Shown: piece after piece, positions 1 through 7,804 of the stretch
Position numbering within the stretch: the stretch's first letter is position 1
How the letters are laid out: every line of letters begins with the position of its first letter
Source of the DNA: an uncultured Clostridium sp.
GTDB lineage: Bacteria; Bacillota; Clostridia; Lachnospirales; Lachnospiraceae
NCBI GenBank assembly: GCA_900539185.1
Contig: UQBG01000005.1
Span: 62,001 to 126,000, forward strand
DNA length: 64,000 nt
Direction: 5' to 3'
Notes under the pieces: model-generated
What the model saw: only the letters and a program-made list of their open reading frames with translations
The model's database searches: none
What the model was told of the DNA's origin: nothing
Position numbers and translations under genes: made by a program

Positions 1-1006
1 CCTATCTACCTGGCAGTATGGTCTGGGCAGAACGATCGCATGGAACTCGGATGCAAACAACGAGTGGACCGGCAACTGGGCAAGCTGGGATAACTATGTG
101 CAGTTCTGGGATAATATGATAAATTATGTAATATCCAATACACAGATTGATGGAGAAAGTCTGGATGTTACGCAGGAGGGCAGTTCGGCAGTGATATCCT
201 ATACTACCGAGCATTATGATAAAGATACCGTTGTAAAGGCGGTCTGTACCGATGCAGAGGGCAATACACAGGAGATCACATTAGATCCGATCGCACCGGG
301 AAAGTATCAGGCAAATATGGACATGAATGAGATCGGTGTTTATACGATCAGTCTTCAGAATCGAAAGGGAGAAGAACTGCAAAGCAGTATGATAACGGCT
401 GCGGCGATGCAGTATTCTCCGGAATATCGATTTGATCTGGTTACAGATGGGTTGGATGCATTTGTAGGTCAGGTGAATGGACAGTATGTAACTTATGAGG
501 ATGATATTTTTGCAGGACAGTTGGAAACGGTAAGATCCAGAACGAATCTGGCGATTCCGATGCTGCTTGCGGCACTGGTTCTGTTTATGCTGGATGTTGC
601 GGCACGACGGATGAATCTGGACTACGTGGCGATGGTAACCGGAGCTTTCCGGAGAGGAAAACAGGAGAAGACACGCGGACAGAAGAAGACACGCGGACAG
701 AAGAAGGACGAGAAGCTGCAGAAAGTGGCAGAGGATGGAGAAGCAAAAACCGAAAAACGGAAGCACCGGAAGAAAAACGGACAGACGGAGGCCGTAGTGG
801 AAGAAGTACCTAAGGATACGGGCAAGGATGCAGTTGGAGGAGCCGACAAAAAGGCAGCGGCAGGAAAGACGGCAGAGCAGCCGGTGGTAAATGACTGGGT
901 AGCAGCAAATGAGAAGCGTAAGAAGCAGAAGAAGCCTGCAGGGGTGGTGAATGAGAATCTGGATATGGATGAGCTTTTGAAGAAGAAAGAAGACAGAAAC
1001 TGGTAA
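1..1006 (+). CDS. C-terminal part of a large membrane-anchored protein (5' truncated by window)
   Basis: The frame enters from the left edge (first full codon at base 2) and gives 334 visible residues. The start, WQYGLGRTIAWNSD, resembles the stretch that precedes the C-terminal region of large VWA/glutamine-amidotransferase-like membrane proteins of Firmicutes. A beta-rich segment follows, then one transmembrane helix (about visible residues 183-200, LAIPMLLAALVLFMLDVAA) and a roughly 130-residue cytoplasmic tail that is extremely rich in Lys/Glu. The tail contains a tandem KTRGQK repeat near base 670. By topology the beta-rich part is outside the cell and the charged tail inside. Family assignment is from recall and moderate; the upstream domains are not visible. 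Confidence 0.75.
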   Translation, partial: LSTWQYGLGRTIAWNSDANNEWTGNWASWDNYVQFWDNMINYVISNTQIDGESLDVTQEGSSAVISYTTEHYDKDTVVKAVCTDAEGNTQEITLDPIAPGKYQANMDMNEIGVYTISLQNRKGEELQSSMITAAAMQYSPEYRFDLVTDGLDAFVGQVNGQYVTYEDDIFAGQLETVRSRTNLAIPMLLAALVLFMLDVAARRMNLDYVAMVTGAFRRGKQEKTRGQKKTRGQKKDEKLQKVAEDGEAKTEKRKHRKKNGQTEAVVEEVPKDTGKDAVGGADKKAAAGKTAEQPVVNDWVAANEKRKKQKKPAGVVNENLDMDELLKKKEDRNW

Positions 1007-1039
1007 ATAACCCGATCTGGTACTATAAAAAAGTTCGAA

Positions 1040-1140
1040 ACTGGATATTTTAATCAGACCACACACATAGTAGACTATGCAAAGAAAGCATGGCATGTGA
1101 ACCGTTTGATCGACGGATTTCTGACTACTATGAAAAGAGG
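1040..1140 (+). ncRNA. Structured 5' leader RNA, candidate unassigned riboswitch
   Basis: The leader of the ECF transporter gene can fold into a three-way junction. P1 pairs 1066-1073 (CATAGTAG) with 1125-1132 (CTACTATG), 8 perfect pairs. P2 pairs 1075-1080 with 1088-1093 around a 7-nt loop. P3 pairs 1102-1105 with 1113-1116, also around a 7-nt loop. The P1 5' strand can instead form a local hairpin (1066-1070 with 1075-1079, TAGA loop) that excludes both P1 and P2. The P1 3' strand directly abuts the ribosome binding site (1133-1140), which suggests translational control. I do not recognise a known riboswitch consensus here. Confidence 0.45.
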
Positions 1141-1148
1141 TTTATATT

Positions 1149-1712
1149 ATGAGTGAAAATGTTGCACAAAAGGAAACAAAGAAGAGTGTAAAGGAAAATG
1201 TGAAGGTCATTACCGTAACCGGATTATTTATTGCATTGACATTGGTATTTACAGCATGTGTAAATGTAAAACTTCCGTTTGGTTATGGCGGACTGATTCA
1301 TTTGGGAAATATTCCGTTGTTTTTGGCTGCTATGCTGTATGGTAAGCGTACCGGTTTCTTTGCGGGAGCATTCGGAATGGCAATCTTTGATATTATGTCC
1401 AGTTGGACGATCTATGCACCATGTACATTTATTACCTGTGGTCTGATGGGACTTGTGGTGGGACTGATCGTAGAGAAGAAACAGGGATATGGCTGGAAGG
1501 TACTGGCAATCGGTGCGGCACTGTTGATTAAGCTGGCCGGCTACTATATCTTTGAGGCTATTTTCTATCACAGTCTGGTAGAACCGTTGGCATCCTTCCC
1601 CGGTAATATTCTTCAGATTGTTCTGGCTGCGATACCGGTATTGATTCTGATCGTACCATTGGAAAAGATTCTGAATAAGACAGGACTGTTATTTGCAAAG
1701 AAGGAGGCATAG
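1149..1712 (+). CDS. ECF transporter S component (vitamin-type substrate-binding membrane subunit)
   Basis: A 187-residue, highly hydrophobic protein with about five to six membrane helices. It has the S-component pattern of the HmpT/PdxU-like group: a GLIHLGNIPLFLAAMLYG segment, then a glycine-rich GFFAGAFGMAIFD helix and YAPCTFITCGLMGLVVGLI. Such proteins bind a vitamin or precursor at the cell surface and work with the shared EcfA/A'/T module, which is not in this window. The start ATG has AAAAGAGG 8 nt upstream. The following aminotransferase begins 2 nt after the stop, so the two genes are co-transcribed. The substrate cannot be read from sequence; vitamin B6 or a pyrimidine precursor are guesses. 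Confidence 0.85.
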   Translation: MSENVAQKETKKSVKENVKVITVTGLFIALTLVFTACVNVKLPFGYGGLIHLGNIPLFLAAMLYGKRTGFFAGAFGMAIFDIMSSWTIYAPCTFITCGLMGLVVGLIVEKKQGYGWKVLAIGAALLIKLAGYYIFEAIFYHSLVEPLASFPGNILQIVLAAIPVLILIVPLEKILNKTGLLFAKKEA

Positions 1713-1714
1713 GT

Positions 1715-2791
1715 GTGTTAAAATTGATGACGCCGGGACCTACCCGGGTACGGGAAAATGTAAGAATGGCAAGAAGTCTGGAGACGACGAATCCGGATCT
1801 GGATCCGGAGTTCTATGACTATTATCGTGATACCTGTGATCTGATCAGTTCACTTCTAAATACAAAGAATCCTGCATATATTTTAAGTGGTGAGGGAATT
1901 CTGGGATTAGAGGCTGCATGTGCTTCCTTAACAGAACCCGGTGACCGAGTTCTGGTGATTGATAATGGAGTATTTGGACGGGGCTTTGCAGACTTTGTAC
2001 GGATCTATGGCGGAGAACCGGTACTCTATACCACCGATTATCAGAAGGAAATAGATGCTGCTGCATTAAGGGAGTATCTGGAGCGGGATCATGCATTCAA
2101 ATACGCGACAGTTGTTCATTGTGACACCCCAAGTGGCAGACTGAATCCGATTCAGGAGATCTGCCCGCTGTTAAAGTCGTACGGAATCCTGACAGTGGTA
2201 GATGCAGTAGCATCTATGTTCGGAGAACCGGTACGGGTAGATGACTGGCAGATCGATATAGTCTGCGGTGGTTCTCAAAAGGCGTTATCAGCACCGGTAG
2301 GTCTTACGTTTGTGACCGTCAGTGAGGATGCAAGGGAAGCTATGAAGAATCGGAAACAGCCGATTGCTTCCTTCTATGCAAACCTGCAGAATTTTCAGAC
2401 CTACTATGAAGACAAGTGGTTTCCATATACGATGCCGATCAGTGATATCTATGGACTGCGGACGGCATTGGAGAATGTGAAGGCAGAGCCGGGGATCTAT
2501 GAACGGCATAGACAGGTAGCGGAGTATGTGAGAACAACCCTGCGGGAGCATGGCTATACGATCTACGGAAGCAATGGCTATGCGAATACCGTAACTGCAA
2601 TGGAAGTGCCGGAGGGCAGGACTGCACAGGAAGTCTTAGACGGTGTGGCAGAAGAGGCAGGAGTTATGCTGGCCGGTTCCTTTGATGTATTTGCCGGGAA
2701 ACTGATCCGGATCGGCCATATGGGAGAAAATGCCAATATGCCGGATGCAAAACTTACGGTAGAAGCCTTATTAAAGGTATTGTCGAAATGA
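1715..2791 (+). CDS. Class V pyridoxal-phosphate aminotransferase (alanine-glyoxylate / serine-pyruvate type)
   Basis: A 358-residue protein with the class V aminotransferase pattern: MTPGPTRVREN near the N-terminus, ILSGEGILGLEAA, VDAVASMFGEPV, and the PLP-binding lysine in CGGSQKALSAPVG. This family includes alanine-glyoxylate and serine-pyruvate aminotransferases, PucG, and pyridoxamine-pyruvate aminotransferase. Translation starts at GTG 1715, with AAGGAGG (1701-1707) 7 nt upstream inside the end of the ECF gene. The tight coupling to a vitamin-type ECF S component suggests the substrate is the imported compound or a derivative; that is inference. Family call is sure, exact substrate is not. 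Confidence 0.85.
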   Translation: MLKLMTPGPTRVRENVRMARSLETTNPDLDPEFYDYYRDTCDLISSLLNTKNPAYILSGEGILGLEAACASLTEPGDRVLVIDNGVFGRGFADFVRIYGGEPVLYTTDYQKEIDAAALREYLERDHAFKYATVVHCDTPSGRLNPIQEICPLLKSYGILTVVDAVASMFGEPVRVDDWQIDIVCGGSQKALSAPVGLTFVTVSEDAREAMKNRKQPIASFYANLQNFQTYYEDKWFPYTMPISDIYGLRTALENVKAEPGIYERHRQVAEYVRTTLREHGYTIYGSNGYANTVTAMEVPEGRTAQEVLDGVAEEAGVMLAGSFDVFAGKLIRIGHMGENANMPDAKLTVEALLKVLSK

Positions 2792-2808
2792 AAATAATGG
2801 GTTATAAT
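2780..2808 (+). promoter_or_regulatory. Sigma-A type promoter of the HPr-like gene
   Basis: TTGTCG (2780-2785), 17 nt, TATAAT (2803-2808). It overlaps the last codons of the aminotransferase gene and precedes the HPr-like start by about 50 nt. Confidence 0.6.
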
Positions 2809-2859
2809 AGGTCTGTAATATGATACAGTATTAGGTAACAGGGGAAAGGAGTAAGTGAC

Positions 2860-3093
2860 ATGACTAAGGTAAAAGTATTACTGGATTCTATTGATAAGGT
2901 TAAGAACTTCGTTAACACATTAATTAAGTTCGATTGCGATTTCGATATCAGCTCCAGCAGATATACCATTGATGCGAAGTCTATTATGGGTATCTTCAGC
3001 CTGGATTTGTCCCAGCCACTGGATATGATCATCCATAGAGACGGTGATGTTTCTGATATTATGGAAGCGATCGCACCATATATTGTTGAATAA
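2860..3093 (+). CDS. HPr-family protein lacking the phosphorylatable histidine
   Basis: A 77-residue protein matching the second half of HPr: DAKSIMGIFSLDLSQPLDMII corresponds to the NAKSIMGLLSL region around the regulatory serine (here Ser41). The N-terminal part, where HPr carries the active-site His in an HARP motif, reads DSIDKVKNFVNTLIKFD and contains no His; the only histidine in the protein is His59. It therefore cannot be a normal PTS phosphocarrier. The closest functional analogy is Crh of Bacillus, which keeps the Ser site and acts in catabolite regulation, though orthology is not implied. Monocistronic, with its own promoter and a terminator at 3152. Confidence 0.8.
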   Translation: MTKVKVLLDSIDKVKNFVNTLIKFDCDFDISSSRYTIDAKSIMGIFSLDLSQPLDMIIHRDGDVSDIMEAIAPYIVE

Positions 3094-3151
3094 GATTCGG
3101 ATACTTATTTGCTGTCTGTGAGTGACGGCAAAGGACATTCCAGACAGAGAT

Positions 3152-3180
3152 AAGAAGCAAACTGAGTTTTGCTTCTTTTC
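3152..3180 (+). terminator. Intrinsic terminator
   Basis: A 10-bp stem (AAGAAGCAAA, 3152-3161, with TTTGCTTCTT, 3168-3177) and a 6-nt loop, followed by a T-rich tail. It ends the HPr-like transcript. Confidence 0.75.
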
Positions 3181-3308
3181 GTTTGCACAAGTATTGAGCG
3201 TACAGACACGGTACCTGCACAAATTTGTATAGAGCGGTAAAAAATTCACATACTAAAATAGATAGGATTAAGTGGCATGCATGCCGGAAAACAGGAGAGG
3301 TATCTGCG

Positions 3309-4292
3309 ATGAAGATTATGTTTTTTGATACAAAGCCATACGATAAGATCTGGTTTGAACCAATGGGAAAAGAAATGGGATATACACTGAAGTTTCAGGA
3401 AATGAAGCTGAATGAAGATACGGCTGTGCTGGCAAAGGGGCAGGATGCTGTCTGTATCTTTGTAAATGATGATGCCGGGAAGGAAACGATAGAGACGTTG
3501 AAAGAGGCCGGAGTGAAGACGATTCTTCTGCGCTGTGCGGGATTCAATAATGTAGATCTGAAAGCAGCACAAAAGGCAGGAATTACGGTACTTCGTGTGC
3601 CAAGTTATTCGCCGGAGGCAGTAGCAGAGTATGCAATGGGACTGCTCTTAACGGTCAACCGGCAGATCCACAGGGCGTATGTCCGCACCCGGGACTTTAA
3701 TTACAATATTAATGGACTGATGGGAATCGATCTGGTCGGAAAGACGGCCGGGGTGATCGGAACCGGTAAAATCGGGCAGATGATGATCGATATCCTGCGA
3801 GGGTTTAAAATGAAGATCATAGCATATGATCCGTATCCGGCAAAGAACCTGGATATTGAATATGTGTCATTGGATCGATTGTTTGAAGAAGCGGATGTGA
3901 TCACCCTGCACTGTCCATTGACGAAGGAGACCAGGCATATTATCAATAAGAAGAACATTGAGAAAATGAAGGATGGAGTTTTGCTGGTGAATACATCCCG
4001 TGGTGGACTGATCCATACACCGGATCTCATCGAAGGACTTATGCAGCGAAAGTTCGCCGGAGTGGGGCTGGATGTGTATGAGGAGGAGGATGCCTATTTT
4101 TTTGAAGATAAGTCCAATGATATCATTACAGATGAGGATCTGATTCGGCTGACAAGCTTTCGGAATGTGGTGCTGACCTCCCATCAGGCGTTCTTTACAA
4201 AGGATGCGATGGAGGCAATCGCAAAGGTAACGCTGGAAAATGCAAGAGCGGTTGAAGAGGGGCTGGAATTGAAGAACCGGGTACTGCCATAG
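3309..4292 (+). CDS. ldhA: D-lactate dehydrogenase (D-2-hydroxyacid dehydrogenase, NAD-dependent)
   Basis: A 327-residue protein reducing pyruvate to D-lactate with NADH. The Rossmann motif GTGKIG is at residues 151-156. Catalytic residues are Arg231 (NTSRGG), Glu260 (DVYEEE) and His292 (TSHQAFF). Their 29- and 32-residue spacings match the R235/E264/H296 spacing of Lactobacillus D-LDH, which favours true D-LDH over phosphoglycerate dehydrogenase. An upstream in-frame extension to 3225 exists, but ATG 3309 is preceded by AGGAGAGG at 8 nt and gives the expected family length. Stand-alone gene, consistent with mixed-acid fermentation. Confidence 0.9.
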   Translation: MKIMFFDTKPYDKIWFEPMGKEMGYTLKFQEMKLNEDTAVLAKGQDAVCIFVNDDAGKETIETLKEAGVKTILLRCAGFNNVDLKAAQKAGITVLRVPSYSPEAVAEYAMGLLLTVNRQIHRAYVRTRDFNYNINGLMGIDLVGKTAGVIGTGKIGQMMIDILRGFKMKIIAYDPYPAKNLDIEYVSLDRLFEEADVITLHCPLTKETRHIINKKNIEKMKDGVLLVNTSRGGLIHTPDLIEGLMQRKFAGVGLDVYEEEDAYFFEDKSNDIITDEDLIRLTSFRNVVLTSHQAFFTKDAMEAIAKVTLENARAVEEGLELKNRVLP

Positions 4293-4333
4293 GGAAATGA
4301 TAAAAAATGTCCAAAAGATTCAAAAAAAAGGTC

Positions 4334-4362
4334 TTGCAATTTGAAGACAGATAGTATATCTT
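4334..4362 (+). promoter_or_regulatory. Promoter of the glnN leader
   Basis: TTGCAA (4334-4339), 17 nt, TATCTT (4357-4362). The predicted transcription start lies about 30 nt before a strong terminator hairpin, so glnN would have a regulated leader. Confidence 0.5.
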
Positions 4363-4395
4363 AAATGTAACAAGCGTACGGAATGTGTATGGAAC

Positions 4396-4430
4396 AAAGG
4401 TGTTCTCTTAGTTGAGGACACCTTTTTTTC
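4396..4430 (+). terminator. Intrinsic terminator, either ldhA terminator or glnN leader attenuator
   Basis: A 9-bp stem (GGTGTTCTC, 4399-4407, with GAGGACACC, 4414-4422), hexaloop TTAGTT and a run of seven T. It lies between the predicted glnN promoter and the glnN start, so it may act as an attenuator, but it would also stop read-through from ldhA. Confidence 0.75.
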
Positions 4431-4481
4431 TTGTTAGACATACTTTCCCCGCTGAAGTATACAGGAAAGGAAGTAAGAACT

Positions 4482-6584
4482 ATGCAAAAAGTAACAGAAG
4501 TATTTGGTTCCTATGTATTTGATGATGCAACGATGAAGGAGCGTCTTCCAAAGTCTACCTATCGGGAGTTAAGAAAAACGATTGATTTTGGTGAGCCATT
4601 AAACAGTGAGGTGGCAGATGATGTAGCACTTGCCATGAAGGACTGGGCAATTGAACTGGGAGCTACCCACTATACACATGTATTTTATCCATTAACAGAA
4701 ACGAGTGCAGAAAAGCATGATGCATTTATTACTCCGGTCGGCGGTGGCCGTGTTATGATGGAGTTCACCGGCAAGGAGCTGATTAAGGCTGAGCCGGATG
4801 CATCTTCATTCCCATCCGGTGGTATTCGTGCTACCTGTGCAGCCAGAGGTTACACAGCATGGGATTGTACATCACCGGCTTACGTAAAGACCAGCTTAGA
4901 TGGATGTTCGGTTCTGTGTATTCCAACCGCATTTACCTCTTATACCGGTGATTCCCTTGACTTTAAGACGCCATTGCTTCGTTCTATGGATGCATTGAGC
5001 AGAGAGGCAAAGCGGGTTCTGAAGTATTTCGGTAAGGAACCGACCAAGGTAACTGCCAATGTAGGACCGGAACAGGAATACTTCCTGGTTGATAAAGCAA
5101 AGTATATGCAGCGTGAAGATCTGAAGCTGACCGGACGAACCCTGTTCGGCGCACCGGCACCAAAGGGACAGGAGTTGGATGATCAGTACTTTGGTAATAT
5201 CAAGGAAAAGATATCAACCTTTATGAATGATCTGAATGCAGAGCTGTGGAAATATGGTATTACAGCTAAGACACAGCATAACGAGGTTGCACCGGCACAG
5301 CATGAGATTGCCCCTATCTTCGGTACAACGAACGTAGCCAGTGATAATAACTACTTATTGATGGAGACCTTACAGAAGGTGGCATTGCGGGATGATCTGG
5401 CATGCCTGTTATATGAGAAGCCATTTGCCGGTGTTAATGGTTCCGGTAAGCATAATAACTGGTCCTTCAGTACCAGCGATGGTGAGAATCTGATGGATCC
5501 GGGAAAGAATCCGGAAGATAATATTCAGTTCCAGTTATTCTTAGCAGCTGTATTGGCAGCCGTTGATAACAACGCAGAGATTCTGAGACTGTCAGCATCT
5601 TCTGCAGGTAATGATCACAGATTAGGTGCAAATGAGGCACCTCCGGCTATCATTTCTGCATTCTTAGGTGAACAGCTGGAGGGTGTTGTAGAGCAGATTA
5701 TTGCAACCGGCCATGCAGAGCACAGCAGGCCTGCAAAGGTATATGAATCCGGTGTATCTACACTGCCGAGTTTCACAATGGATGCTACCGATCGTAACCG
5801 TACATCCCCATTTGCATTTACCGGTAACCGGTTTGAGTTCCGTATGGTAGGCTCTACACAGCCGATTTCACAGCCGACGATGATGTTAAATACCATCGTA
5901 GCCAATGAACTGTCACTTATTGCAGATCGGCTGGATGCGGCAGAGGATAAGGATGCGTGCATTAAGGAATTGATCCGAGATCTGCTGACCAAGCATCAGA
6001 GAATCATCTTCAATGGTAACGGATACTCAGATGAATGGGTAGCTGAGGCTGAGAAGAGAGGACTTCCGAATATTAAGTGTCTGGTAGACGCTGTTCCTTA
6101 TCTGACAACCGATAAGACGGTAGAAGTATTCAAACGTATGGGCGTTATGAGTAAGACCGAGCTGGAAGCCAGAGCAGAGGTTATGCTGGAGAACTATGGT
6201 AAGAAGATCAACATCGAGGCCAGAACCATGATTGAAATGTCCAATAAGCAGATTATACCTGCAGTTATGGACTATGAAGGCAAACTGGCAATCGAAGCAA
6301 AGAACATCAGTCTGATCGGCGTAGAACCTACAGCACAGAAGGAACTGATCGCAGCGATCGATGCAAAGCTTCTGGAACTGAAGAGTGCAACTGCTAAGTT
6401 TACGGAGATTGTGGATAAGGCAGCCGACTATGAAGATGATGTTGCAGCATGGGCAAAGTACTTCCATGATGAGGTATTCTTATCCATGGGTACTGTCAGA
6501 GAACCGGCAGATGCACTGGAACTTCTGGTGGCAAAGGAAGCATGGCCATTCCCTACTTACGGTGATCTGTTATTCGAGCAGTAA
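4482..6584 (+). CDS. glnN: Glutamine synthetase class III
   Basis: A 700-residue protein, the typical length of class III (GlnN) glutamine synthetase, which makes glutamine from glutamate, ammonia and ATP as a dodecamer. Visible motifs: GPEQEYFLVD (about residues 195-204, metal-binding glutamates), the NGSGKHNNWS active-site motif (about 319-328) and NRTSPFAFTGNRFEFR. The start is ATG 4482, preceded by AGGAAAGGAAG; an in-frame ATG at 4431 lies on the T-tract of the leader terminator and is unlikely. Regulation is probably through the leader. The gene is monocistronic and ends at a terminator at 6635. Confidence 0.95.
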   Translation: MQKVTEVFGSYVFDDATMKERLPKSTYRELRKTIDFGEPLNSEVADDVALAMKDWAIELGATHYTHVFYPLTETSAEKHDAFITPVGGGRVMMEFTGKELIKAEPDASSFPSGGIRATCAARGYTAWDCTSPAYVKTSLDGCSVLCIPTAFTSYTGDSLDFKTPLLRSMDALSREAKRVLKYFGKEPTKVTANVGPEQEYFLVDKAKYMQREDLKLTGRTLFGAPAPKGQELDDQYFGNIKEKISTFMNDLNAELWKYGITAKTQHNEVAPAQHEIAPIFGTTNVASDNNYLLMETLQKVALRDDLACLLYEKPFAGVNGSGKHNNWSFSTSDGENLMDPGKNPEDNIQFQLFLAAVLAAVDNNAEILRLSASSAGNDHRLGANEAPPAIISAFLGEQLEGVVEQIIATGHAEHSRPAKVYESGVSTLPSFTMDATDRNRTSPFAFTGNRFEFRMVGSTQPISQPTMMLNTIVANELSLIADRLDAAEDKDACIKELIRDLLTKHQRIIFNGNGYSDEWVAEAEKRGLPNIKCLVDAVPYLTTDKTVEVFKRMGVMSKTELEARAEVMLENYGKKINIEARTMIEMSNKQIIPAVMDYEGKLAIEAKNISLIGVEPTAQKELIAAIDAKLLELKSATAKFTEIVDKAADYEDDVAAWAKYFHDEVFLSMGTVREPADALELLVAKEAWPFPTYGDLLFEQ

Positions 6585-6634
6585 GCTGATACAATAGACA
6601 GAACAGAAAAAGAATCCTTTATAATGATAAACAG

Positions 6635-6667
6635 ACAGCCGTCTCAGATGTGAGGCGGCTGTTTTTA
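6635..6667 (+). terminator. Intrinsic terminator of glnN
   Basis: An 11-bp stem (ACAGCCGTCTC, 6635-6645, with GAGGCGGCTGT, 6652-6662), hexaloop, then a T-tract. Confidence 0.85.
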
Positions 6668-6798
6668 TCATGTGCGATTCTTTGAATGTCGCACATTGTT
6701 AAAAAAGTACAAAATAAAATGAAAGTTAGGACTATATAGATTCAAAGTTTTGCGGTATACTAATCATACGAAAGAATGAGTTAAGGCAGTATAAGGGT

Positions 6799-7779
6799 AT
6801 GAATCGGGAACATATGGAAACAAAGAAAATAATAGTACATACAAATCAAAAGCGGAGAAAACGGATCGAGCGGATAAAGCAGATGATCCTTTTACTCTTT
6901 CTTGCGGCAACACTCCTTCCGATCCTGTCGAGCAGTATTCTGCTGCATCGTGTGAGTAAGCTGGAACAGGAGGTTGTTCAGATGCTGGGCTCCGACCGGG
7001 ATATGAAAACCCTGATTTCAAGCGGAGAGGCACTGATGTCGAATCCGAATGTTGATGTAGATCAGTTGACGGGAGCGGACGGTAGTCAACCGGAGGAGGA
7101 TGCACAGGTACAGGACGAGACGACCGGGCAGCAGAAACGGGTATATCTGACCTTTGATGACGGCCCGAGCATATATACGGGACAGATACTGGATATTTTG
7201 AAGGCAAATGACATAAAGGCAACCTTCTTTGTGATCGCCAGAGAGGATGAGAGCTACTGGCCGTATTATACACGGATTCTGGAAGAAGGGCATACACTGG
7301 GGATGCATTCCTATACGCATGATTATAATCAGGTCTATGCATCGTTGGACTCGTTTGAGACGGATGTGAATTCTCTGTCGCAGTTTCTTTATGACCGAAC
7401 CGGGGAGTATCCTACGATCTATCGGTTTCCCGGCGGCAGCAGTAATACGGTCTGCAATGTGCCGATGGAGGAGTGCATCGCATATCTGAATGAGCAGGGC
7501 ATCACTTATTATGACTGGAATGCACTAAACGGAGATGCGGTATCAAGTGAACTGCCACCGGAGAAGCTGGTTGAGAATATTATGAACAGTGTCCGGCAGA
7601 ATAACACCTCGATCGTGCTGATGCATGATATGCAGTCCAGACATACGACAGTAGAGAGTCTTCAGCCATTGATCGATACCTTGAAGGATGAAGGCTATGA
7701 GATTCTTCCGATTGATGAGAATACACCATTGATTCAGCACATACCATATGATACGGATTTTCAGGATGCAGCAGACTAG
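6799..7779 (+). CDS. Membrane-anchored polysaccharide deacetylase (NodB domain)
   Basis: A 326-residue protein with a basic cytoplasmic N-terminus, one transmembrane helix (about 29-49), a low-complexity acidic linker (about 90-112) and a NodB carbohydrate-esterase family 4 domain. Catalytic motifs: TFDDGPS (118-124, catalytic base and metal Asp), HSYTH (170-174, metal His), RFPGGSSN (about 212), DWN and LMHD near the C-terminus. It is expected to act outside the membrane on peptidoglycan GlcNAc or MurNAc, for example in lysozyme resistance. The start could also be ATG 6814; neither site has a strong SD. The stop is 25 nt before folC. Confidence 0.9.
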   Translation: MNREHMETKKIIVHTNQKRRKRIERIKQMILLLFLAATLLPILSSSILLHRVSKLEQEVVQMLGSDRDMKTLISSGEALMSNPNVDVDQLTGADGSQPEEDAQVQDETTGQQKRVYLTFDDGPSIYTGQILDILKANDIKATFFVIAREDESYWPYYTRILEEGHTLGMHSYTHDYNQVYASLDSFETDVNSLSQFLYDRTGEYPTIYRFPGGSSNTVCNVPMEECIAYLNEQGITYYDWNALNGDAVSSELPPEKLVENIMNSVRQNNTSIVLMHDMQSRHTTVESLQPLIDTLKDEGYEILPIDENTPLIQHIPYDTDFQDAAD

Positions 7780-7804
7780 AATGTGTCAAAATGAGAGGAC
7801 AGAT

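Noticed and set aside
281..1096. Long open frame on the minus strand opposite the truncated membrane protein gene
   Set aside because: It is the antisense of a low-complexity Lys/Glu-coding region, lacks an SD and gives a Leu/Cys/His-rich sequence without recognisable domains.
1040..1148. Purine riboswitch
   Set aside because: The three-way junction and two 7-nt loops are similar in shape, but the conserved junction sequences of the purine aptamer (TATA in J1/2 and TTTCTACC in J2/3) are missing.
4363..4481. Glutamine riboswitch or T-box before glnN
   Set aside because: Neither the glutamine-aptamer motifs nor the T-box TGGNACCGCG sequence is present; only a terminator hairpin is supported.
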